Positions 34,763 to 43,348 of a DNA stretch of 64,000 nucleotides are shown in pieces. The DNA comes from Brassica napus (lineage: Eukaryota > Streptophyta > Magnoliopsida > Brassicales > Brassicaceae): positions 1 to 64,000 of the forward strand of contig NW_026014853.1 of NCBI RefSeq assembly GCF_020379485.1, read 5' to 3'. Under the pieces are notes generated by a model. It was given only the letters and a program-made list of their open reading frames with translations, was not told the origin of the DNA and did not search any database. Numbering within the stretch: position 1 is the stretch's first letter; every line of letters starts with the position of its first letter. The translations under genes and the position numbers were made by a program.

Positions 34763-36466
34763 TGTCATGTCCCCGATCCTAGATAGGATCGGCCGGACGG
34801 GCCATGGTGCGGGAAGACGCACCAGTCAGGTCATTAGACCTTGAGACAAGCGTATCATGGCCCTGAATGAAGGTTAAGGGCATCAGTCAGCTGAGACTTA
34901 ACCAGGATATGATGGAAACAAGGGTAAAGGAGCTGGGTGAGTGTTTAGGCAGCTGGACGAGTGTTGGTTTGAGTTCAATCAGCTCGGTTCAGCTGGTATT
35001 CAGTTCACCATGATCTGTCCAGCTCACAGGAGCTGGTGGACTAGCTCACTCAGCTGGGAACAGCTGGAGGTCAGCTCCATCCGGTGAACGGTGCGTTTTG
35101 GTTCGGATCAGTGTGGGCGAGTCCGGGACGGTTACTGGGCGAGCCGATGGTCCGGGTGCAGGACGGTTCGACCAAGTGGGTCTTAGGCTTGGGACAGGGA
35201 GTGGGCAAGCTTCCAGAGTGTGAGCTGAGGCTCAGTGATCGATTTGCCAAAGGAAGAAAAGGGGAGTAACCGCCAATGGGCGGTTATGGGGCGGTTATGG
35301 GACGATTTTGGGAAGAAGGGATGTGATTGGTTGGTAACTGTTCGCCCAGGCGGTTGGGGACAGTTTAAATCGTCTTCTCCCTCTCATTTCTGCCATTCTG
35401 GTCGATTTTTACTCAACTTGACACAGAGAGAAACACAGAGAAAATTCAAGAGAGAAAGAGAGACACAAACCTTGGATTGGCCGATTTGATCCAAGAGATT
35501 GCTCTTGAGTGTTCCTGGTGTGTTTGGGCGTGTGATCAAGAGAATGGATTTGAGACAGAAAGACAAGGAGAAGGCAAAGGAGAAAGAGAAGGAAGTCACC
35601 CCTGGAGACCGAACTCCTAAGGTGAGAGGTGTGGCCAAGAGTAACCGGACAAGGCCGCGGATGATGGCCGTGTGAGCCTGGCCGGTTTGGATCGATTGGC
35701 CACTCCTTACTCTGACTTCTTCTACTCTGTTTATTTATATATGTTGTGCTATGGATTGTTTTATGATGTACAGGGAAGGATCCATTGATCTTAAGGCCTT
35801 GGCCTGATCAAATTCCCATGAAAGTCCCTTGCTCTTGTGTGGGCTGTTCATGGCCGAGATCACTATGATCTGAGCCGATTCTTTTGAATCTGATTATGGG
35901 AATATTTTTCTTCTGAATTATCATGAGTTTTCATGAATTTTATTTGGTATTTGGATCTCTTTTTAGAGGGGTCAGATTTGACATTTTTGATGATTGTTCT
36001 TGATTAGATTGGATCCGACCATGCAATGTGATTGATTCTTGTTTTGTAATCTAACCTTGCGATTGTGTGTTTGTTTGTGTTGGATCCAGGACCAGAAATG
36101 GACCGTGGTAAGGGAAAAGCACCATGAGGACCGCGGCCATGGGAAGATGTGTGGTGATTGGGTTGATTCTGAAAATTGTGTGATTATAGTAGCCTATTGT
36201 GCAACTTGTGAACTTATGCGATTCTAGTGTGTATTCTATTTATTAGGATGATGAATGATGTATGAACCTTGGTTAATATCTATGAAATATCTATTTGCAC
36301 TAGTTGTTGCTTGATTGTTTAAGTGTGAATGTTGGAACCTCCAAAACTCTGAAAAAGACTTAGAATTATTTAACACTTGAACTTGAATATGAAAGATGGA
36401 ACTGGTTGTGTTGTTTAGTGAGGCCGCGGTCTGGTTGGATTGAGGAATCCAGGATCGGGTCTTACA
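34763..36466 (+). repeat. Element A 5' LTR
   Basis: TGTCATGTCCCCGATCC to GGGTCTTACA. Ten AGCT words lie within ~150 bp around 34930-35080. TATA-like TTTAAAT at 35364-35370. Charged exon at 35544-35621 with donor. Conserved block with GGATCCAG|GACCAG at 36083-36095. Confidence 0.95.
35364..35370 (+). promoter_or_regulatory. Weak TATA-like box, element A LTR
   Basis: TTTAAAT at the place where elements B and D have TATAAATA, about 177 bp before the exon ATG. Confidence 0.4.
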
Positions 36467-39400
36467 AGTTGGTATCAGAGCATTCTTGATTCTAGGATTT
36501 GTTGGGTTATTGGTTCACCACACACTTGGCCGTTTGGACTCATGGTGAGATAGTTGGGTTCTAAGTAATCTTTTGTACTGATTAACTTAGGAGTGATTGA
36601 GGTTTGTGTGTTCAGTTTTGGACTAACCTTTTGTTTGTGTTGTATCTCCTAAGGGTACAAGAAGGTACAAATCTCGGAAAGGAAAGGAGGCAACTGGAGT
36701 GTCTGGAGCAGTGGGGCAGGATGGTGCTGAACAGACCGGGGTGTTACCAGCTGGAACCATTCCAACCACGGTGCTACCCGCTCTGGTGGAGCAGGTGGAC
36801 AATGCAACCGGACTTCCAGTGGGTCCAACTCTTCCTACTGAGGTTAATGAAACTAATGTGGACGAGCAGCAAGAGCAAGTCCATGGAGACGATACTGGGT
36901 CGTCCAATGTTGGTGCTGGGAGTGGCCAGAATGTTGATGCAAACAATGTTCGGGTCACAGGTGCCGAGGAGGTCATTGAGCCGACCATAAGGGGCTTGGT
37001 GGAGGCTATGCAGATCATGGGAGCTCAGATAGCCTCCTTGACACAGGCTTTCACACCATTGGTGAACTCGTCCGTGGGACAGGCTAATCCCCCGGTTCGG
37101 GTTGCTGCTGGAGTGGCTGATGTTGGTGCTGGCCGTGTGGCTGAGGTGATTGAGATAGACCCACCGGTCAGGCCAGTGCGTGGTATGGACTACCTGAAGG
37201 TGCTGGAGCATATCTCCAAGTTGGGAACCAAACACTTTGCTGGAAGTGTTGATCCTATGGAGGCGGACGAGTGGAGAACCAGGTTGGTTCGAAACTTCAA
37301 GTCCACACGATGTCCTGAGGATTACCAGAAGGACATAGCAGTACACTTCCTGGAGGGAGATGCACATAACTGGTGGTTAGCTTTGGACAAGCGTACCAAT
37401 GGTACCATTGAGCACTTTGCTGACTTTGAGGTTGAGTTCAACCATAAGTACTTTCCTGCTGAGGCGTGGGATCGTTTGGAGTCCAAGTTCCTGGACTTGA
37501 CTCAGGGACGGAGGACTGTTCGTGAGTATGAAGAAGAGTTCAACCGACTCAGGAGGTATGTGGGAAGAGAACTGGAGGATGAGAAGGTTCAAGTCCGAAG
37601 GTTCATCCGAGGCCTAAGGGTGGAACTTCGAACCTACTGTTCTGTTTGTAAGTTCCACACGGTTTCTGAGTTGGTTGAGAGGATGGCCTTGCTGGAGACC
37701 AACCTCACCGAGGAGGGTAAGCAGAAGATGAAGAGTGTGGTGGTATCCTCGGGTCAGAGTGGTGACAAGAAGAGGAAGAGGGACTCGACCGAGGAGGGTA
37801 AAACCTCAAGTGGTAGGTCAGAGTGCCCTAAGTGTGGACGATACCACGGTGGAGAGTGCTGGAAGGCCATGGGTGCCTGCACTCGATGTGGTAAGATGGA
37901 TCACTCAGCCAAGGATTGTCCAAGTCCGTTGGGTGAGTCCAGGACCTGTCACCACTGCGGCCAGAAGGGCCACTACCGCAGGGACTGCCCTAAGCTGCAA
38001 GGCAACCAAAGTAAGGGACGTGGGGAGGCTAGCAGGCCAGTCCAGGGACGAGGCCAGACCTCAACACCTCGTGTGTATGAGCTATCCAAGGAGGTGGTTG
38101 GGACTCAGCCTTTCCAAGCGATCACTGGTAACATTCTAGACTACTACTTTTACAATTCCAGTAGAATTGCATGGTATGGAATCTAGGATGGATAGATATA
38201 CTTTGATGGGTCTTGTGTAGGGACCTTAAGTATTGGTGGTGTGGAAACACACACATTATTTGATACTGGAGCTACACATAGTTTTGTGAGTCCAAGTATG
38301 ATAGGAAAAGGTTTGTTCCAGTATGGAACATGGGATGGTCCTGAACGAGTGAGTGCGGCCGGAGGGCAAGTTATGAACTCACTCGGTCTGGTTAGGGACA
38401 TCCCTGTGGTGATCTTGGATAGGCCGATGCCTATAGATCTGATTGTTGTCCCCCTCAAGCATCATGAAGTGATCTTGGGCATGGACTGGTTGGGAAAGTA
38501 TCGGGCAACTCTAGATTGTCACCGGGGAAGGGTGCAACTTGAGAACGAGTTTGGACCCCCGATCAAGTACCAAGGAATCAAGCCAACCTCTTGTAGTTTG
38601 GTGGTTTCAGCAGTCCAAGTAGAACGGATGCTTGGAAATGGTTGTGAGGCCTTTTTGGCTACCATTTACACTGATGAGGTTGTAGGGGCCTGTGACCCAG
38701 AGGGTATACCGTTGGTTCGGGAATTTCAGGATGTGTTTGGGGCACTACAGGGCATTCCCCCTGATAGGGCTGACCCATTCATCATTGAATTGGAACCTGG
38801 AACGGCCCCATTATCAAAAAGTCCATATAGAATGGCACCAGCTGAGATGGCAGAGCTGAAGAAGCAACTTGAGGAGTTGCTTGAGAAGGGGTTCATACGC
38901 CCTAGTGTATCACCTTGGGGAGCACCAGTCCTATTTGTAAAGAAAAAGGATGGTAGCTTTAGGTTGTGCATTGATTATAGGGGTTTGAACAGGGTGACTG
39001 TGAAGAACAAGTACCCTTTACCCAGGATTGATGAGTTGTTAGATCAACTCCGTGGAGCCAAGTGGTTCTCCAAGATTGACCTGGCCTCTGGGTATCATCA
39101 GATCCCCATTGCACCAGATGATGTGAGAAAGACAGCGTTCCGGACCAGGTATGGCCACTATGAGTTTGTGGTTATGCCGTTCGGACTGACCAATGCACCT
39201 GCTGCATTCATGAAGATGATGAACGGCATCTTCAGGGAATACTTGGACGAGTTTGTGATCATCTTCATTGATGATATACTCGTGTATTCCAAGACAAAGG
39301 AGGACCATGAAAGACACCTTAGGGCGGTGTTGGGCCGCCTGAGAGAACAGAAGCTCTTTGCTAAGCTAAGCAAGTGTAGCTTCTGGCAGAAGAGCATTGG

Positions 39401-41669
39401 GTTCCTTGGACATGTGGTGTCTGATAAAGGAGTCTCAGTGGATCAAGATAAGATCAAATGTATTCAGGAATGGCCACAGCCAAAGAATGCTACGGAAGTT
39501 AGAAGCTTCTTGGGGTTGGCTGGTTATTACAGGAAATATGTCAAGGGGTTCTCGAGCATAGCTCAACCTATGACTAAGCTGACAGGCAAGGACGTGAGGT
39601 TCACATGGTCTGAGGAGTGTGAGGAAAGTTTTGCAGCACTCAAGAACATGTTGACTAATGCACCTGTCCTGGTGTTGCCTGAGGCTGATCAGCCTTATGT
39701 GGTGTATACGGATGCATCCATAACTGGTCTTGGTTGTGTTTTGACACAACATGGGAAGGTGATAGCCTATGCTTCCAGACAGCTAAGGAAGCATGAGGGT
39801 AACTATCCGACTCATGATTTGGAGATGGCTGCTGTAGTATTTGCATTAAAGATATGGAGATCATATCTTTATGGTGCCAAGGTGCAAATACTCACAGACC
39901 ATAAGAGCTTGAAGTACATATTCACTCAGCCTGAGTTAAACTTAAGGCAGAGGCGATGGATGGAGTTTGTTGCAGATTATGATCTGGACATAGCTTATCA
40001 TCCTGGGAAAGCTAACCTAGTGGCTGATGCTTTGAGCCGCAGAAGGGCTGAAGTGTCATCTGAGAGGGAGGCGGATGAACTGGAAGGGATGATCAGGTCC
40101 TTGAACCTCAACACCTTGGTTGGTTCAGATGAGCCATTGGGGTTGGAGGCAGTGAACCAGGCCGATCTCCTGACCAGGATCAGGCAAGCACAGGGCCTGG
40201 ATGAAAACCTAAAGAAGGTAGCCGCCAATGACAAGACTGAGTACCAGACAACTGAGAATGGTACCATCTTGGTCAATGGGAGGGTCAGTGTTCCTAATGA
40301 TAAGGAACTCAAAGAAGAGATTATGAGACAGGCTCATAAGTCTAAGTTTTCAGTTCATCCTGGACTGAACAAGATGTATAGGGATCTGAAAAGGTACTAC
40401 CATTGGGTGAGGATGAAATCTGATGTTGCAGAGTGGGTGGCTAAGTGTCCCACTTGTCAACTGGTGAAGGCAGAACATCAGGTTCCCAGTGGTCTACTCC
40501 AGAACCTACCCATACCAGAATGGAAATGGGATCACATCACAATGGATTTTGTGACTGGGTTTCCCACAACCAGGAATAAGAAAGATGCGGTATGGGTTGT
40601 GGTTGATCGGCTGACCAAGTCGGCTCATTTCCTGCCCATCAAGAAAGGGGATGGGGTCGACAGGATTGTGCAAGTGTACCTAGACGAGATAGTGAGGTTG
40701 CATGGTGTTCCAGCAAGCATTGTCTCGGACAGGGATCCAAGATTTACATCTTATTTCTGGCAGGCTTTCCAAAAGGCCTTGGGAACCAGAGTGAATATGA
40801 GCACATCTTATCATCCTCAAACGGATGGGCAGTCTGAAAGGACAATCCAAACCTTGGAGGATATGCTAAGGGCGTGTGTGTTAGACTGGGGAGAGTCTTG
40901 GGAAAAACACTTACCCTTAGTGGAGTTTGCTTACAACAACAGCTTCCATACAAGCATTGGTATGTCGCCATATGAGGCTTTGTATGGTAGGCCGTGCAGG
41001 ACACCCCTATGCTGGACCCAAGTGGGGGAGCGTAGCATGTTGGGTCCTGAGATTGTAGAACAGACCACTGAGAAAATCAGGATGGTCAAAGAGAAGATGA
41101 AAGAGGCGCAGGACCGCCAAAAGAGCTATGCAGACAAGCGTAGAAAACATCTTGAGTTTGAGGTCAATGACCTGGTGTATCTCAAGATGATTACCTTTAA
41201 GGGTAGGACCAGGGTTTCTGGACGAAAGAAACTGGATCCTAGGTACTTGGGTCCATTCAGAATCATAGAGAGAGTGGGTGCAGTGGCATACAAGTTGGAC
41301 TTGCCATCAGCAATGGATGCATACCACAATGTGTTCCATGTATCCCAACTCCGGAAATGCTTGTCTGAACAAGACATTGTCTTGCCTGAGGTTCCTGCTG
41401 ACCTTGGTAAGAACTTGACTTTGGAAACTTTGCCGGTTCGGATTGTGGATCGGTCAGAGAAAGCTATGAGAAAGAAGACAGTTCCCATGATCAAAGTGGT
41501 GTGGGATTACAATGGTAAAGACCTCATCACTTGGGAACACGAAGCAAAAATGAAAAGTATGTATCCGGATTGGTACAGACAATTTCTTCCTGATGAAACA
41601 CTTAACATGGATTCGAGGACGAATCCCAAGTTAGTGGGGGAGACTTGTCATGTCCCCGATCCTAGATAG
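35544..41669 (+). CDS. gag-pol: Predicted spliced Gag-Pol polyprotein of element A
   Basis: Model: exon 1 35544-35621 (26 codons, inside the LTR), exon 2 36654-38127 (Gag), exon 3 38221-41669 (Pol). The joined length is 5001 nt, an open frame of 1666 residues plus stop. Exon 1 reads [18 protein letters not shown] then TPGDRTPK and stops at AAG|GTGAGA. Exon 2 follows CCTAAG at 36648-36653 and reads [15 protein letters not shown]. The unspliced frame has no ATG near the gag start, which is the main argument for exon 1. Unspliced RNA would give a 43-residue peptide ending RPRMMAV. The stop codon (41667-41669) lies 24 bases inside the 3' LTR. This is inference; no transcript data were available. 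Confidence 0.6.
35622..36653 (+). other. Predicted intron 1 of element A, spanning LTR end and PBS
   Basis: Donor CCTAAG|GTGAGA, acceptor TATCTCCTAAG|GGTACA, 1032 nt, phase 0. It contains the 3' half of the LTR, the LTR/leader joint and the primer-binding site, so a spliced RNA could not be primed for reverse transcription. CCTAAGG is repeated at both splice sites. Confidence 0.5.
36470..36481 (+). other. Primer-binding site, initiator-Met type (element A)
   Basis: TGGTATCAGAGC, three bases after the LTR end, complementary to the 3' end of initiator tRNA-Met. Confidence 0.9.
36654..38186 (+). CDS. gag: Gag of element A (unspliced 3' end)
   Basis: Basic N-terminus (RRYKSRKGK), an acidic low-complexity linker, then the retrotransposon capsid domain from [20 protein letters not shown] through [17 protein letters not shown] to [20 protein letters not shown] and [17 protein letters not shown]. 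Three Cys-rich knuckles follow: [12 protein letters not shown] (one residue short of the usual spacing), [14 protein letters not shown] and [14 protein letters not shown]. Without splicing of the 93-nt intron the frame ends after [18 protein letters not shown] at a TAG (38184-38186), giving Gag alone. With exon 1 it would be 536 residues. It forms the particle and binds RNA through the knuckles. Confidence 0.85.
   Translation, partial: GTRRYKSRKGKEATGVSGAVGQDGAEQTGVLPAGTIPTTVLPALVEQVDNATGLPVGPTLPTEVNETNVDEQQEQVHGDDTGSSNVGAGSGQNVDANNVRVTGAEEVIEPTIRGLVEAMQIMGAQIASLTQAFTPLVNSSVGQANPPVRVAAGVADVGAGRVAEVIEIDPPVRPVRGMDYLKVLEHISKLGTKHFAGSVDPMEADEWRTRLVRNFKSTRCPEDYQKDIAVHFLEGDAHNWWLALDKRTNGTIEHFADFEVEFNHKYFPAEAWDRLESKFLDLTQGRRTVREYEEEFNRLRRYVGRELEDEKVQVRRFIRGLRVELRTYCSVCKFHTVSELVERMALLETNLTEEGKQKMKSVVVSSGQSGDKKRKRDSTEEGKTSSGRSECPKCGRYHGGECWKAMGACTRCGKMDHSAKDCPSPLGESRTCHHCGQKGHYRRDCPKLQGNQSKGRGEASRPVQGRGQTSTPRVYELSKEVVGTQPFQAITGNILDYYFYNSSRIAWYGI
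38128..38220 (+). other. Predicted 93-nt intron between Gag and protease (element A)
   Basis: CTG|GTAACA at the start, TTGTGTAG at the end, AT-rich, and containing two in-frame TAG stops. Removal joins AITG to [17 protein letters not shown], matching the TGTLSIGG-type join that plant chromoviruses have without interruption. Length is a multiple of 3, so the pol frame equals the gag frame and the stops alone separate them. Confidence 0.6.
38221..41669 (+). CDS. pol: Pol of element A: PR-RT-RNaseH-INT-chromodomain
   Basis: Residues counted from 38241. Protease DTGA at 8-11. Reverse transcriptase from about 205, with [45 protein letters not shown] and catalytic FIDD at 342-345. RNase H with first Asp at 491 ([10 protein letters not shown]), [11 protein letters not shown] and [10 protein letters not shown]. 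Integrase zinc part (HPGLNKMY, then [11 protein letters not shown]), catalytic D769 (MDFVTGF), D830 (SDRDPRF) and E866 (GQSERTIQ), 35 residues between the last two. GPY/F-like [20 protein letters not shown], then a chromodomain-like tail ([20 protein letters not shown]). No frameshift or stop. The frame has no ATG of its own at the beginning, as expected for a polyprotein part. Confidence 0.95.
41633..41645 (+). other. Polypurine tract of element A
   Basis: AGTGGGGGAGACT lies directly before the 3' LTR start; it is also coding (VGET). Confidence 0.85.
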
Positions 41670-43348
41670 GATCGGCCGGACGGGCCATGGTGCGGGGAGA
41701 CGCACCAGTCAGGTCATTAGACCTTGAGACAAGCGTATCATGGCCCTGAATGAAGGTTAAGGGCATCAGTCAGCTGAGACTTAACCAGGATACGATGGAA
41801 ACAAGGGTAAAGGAGCTGGGTGAGTGTTTAGGCAGCTGGACGAGTGTTGGTTTGAGTTCAATCAGCTCGGTTCAGCTGGTATTCAGTTCACCATGATCTG
41901 TTCAGCTCACAGGAGCTGGTGGACTAGCTCACTCAGCTGGGAACAGCTGGAGGTCAGCTCAATCCGGTGAACGGTGCGTTTTGGTTCGGATCAGTGTGGG
42001 CGAGTCCGGGACGGTTACTGGGCGAGCCGATGGTCCGGGTGCAGGACGGTTCGACCAAATGGGTCTTAGGCTTGGGACAGGGAGTGGGCAAGCTTCCAGA
42101 GTGTGAGCTGAGGCTCAGTGATCGATTTGCCAAAGGAAGAAAAGGGGAGAAACCGCCAATGGGCGGTTATGGGGCGGTTATGGGACGGTTTTGGGAAGAA
42201 GGGATGTGATTGGTTGGTAACTGTTCGCCCAGGCGGTTGGGGACAGTTTAAATCGTCTTCTCCCTCTCATTTCTGCCATTCTGGTCGATTTTTACTCAAC
42301 TTGACACAGAGAGAAACACAGAGAAAATTCAAGAGAGAAAGAGAGACACAAACCTTGGATTGGCCGATTTGATCCAAGAGATTGCTCTTGAGTGTTCCTG
42401 GTGTGTTTGGGCGTGTGATCAAGAGAATGGATTTGAGACAGAAAGACAAGGAGAAGGCAAAGGAGAAAGAGAAGGAAGTCGCCCCTGGAGACCGAACTCC
42501 TAAGGTGAGAGGTGTGGCCAAGAGTAACCGGACAAGGCCGCGGATGATGGCCGTGTGAGCCTGGCCGGTTTGGATCGATTGGCCACTCCTTACTCTGACT
42601 TCTTCTACTCTGTTTCTTATATATGTTGTGCTATGGATTGTTTTATGATGTACAGGGAAGGATCCATTGATCTTAAGGCCTTGGCCTGATCAAATTCCCA
42701 TGAAAGTCCCTTGTTCTTGTGTGGGCTGTTCATGGCCGAGATCACTATGATCTGAGCCGATTCTTTTGAATCTGATTATGGGAATATTTTTCTTCTGAAT
42801 TATCATGAGTTTTCATGAATTTTATTTGGTATTTGGATCTCTTTTTAGAGGGGTCAGATTTGACATTTTTGATGATTGTTCTTGATTAGATTGGATCCGA
42901 CCATGCAATGTGATTGATTCTTGTTTTGTAATCTAACCTTGCGATTGTGTGTTTGTTTGTGTTGGATCCAGGACCAGAAATGGACCGTGGTAAGGGAAAA
43001 GCACCATGAGGACCGCGGCCATGGGAAGATGTGTGGTGATTGGGTTGATTCTGAAAATTGTGTGATTATAGTAGCCTATTGTGCAACTTGTGAACTTATG
43101 CGATTCTAGTGTGTATTCTATTTATTAGGATGATGAATGATGTATGAACCTTGGTTAATATCTATGAAATATCTATTTGCACTAGTTGTTGCTTGATTGT
43201 TTAAGTGTGAATGTTGGAACCTCCAAAACTCTGAAAAAGACTTAGAATTATTTAACACTTGAACTTGAATATGAAAGATGGAACTGGTTGTGTTGTTTAG
43301 TGAGGCCGCGGTCTGGTTGGATTGAGGAATCCAGGATCGGGTCTTACA
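41646..43348 (+). repeat. Element A 3' LTR
   Basis: Nearly identical to 34763-36466. Its first 24 bases encode the last seven residues and stop of Pol. The charged exon copy starts at ATG 42427. It is followed by TCCTT and satellite. Confidence 0.95.

Larger units (their letters stand above)
34763..43348 (+). mobile_element. Element A: Tekay-like Ty3/gypsy element, near-intact
   Basis: LTRs of 1704 bp (34763-36466) and 1703 bp (41646-43348), PBS, gag, pol and polypurine tract all present. A perfect duplication TCCTT (34758-34762 and 43349-43353) flanks it. The uninterrupted site GACATCCTTGGCTATCC occurs in paralogous satellite units at about 49800, 51270 and 53250. I count only about ten LTR differences, indicating a recent insertion. 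Pol has intact PR, RT, RNase H and integrase catalytic residues, a GPY/F motif and a chromodomain-like tail. Expression would need the two predicted introns described below. Confidence 0.95.

Noticed and set aside
36039..36227. 62-codon frame in the element A LTR (also at 42921) as a separate gene
   Set aside because: No initiating ATG in a plausible context; kept only as part of the conserved LTR block noted in the findings.
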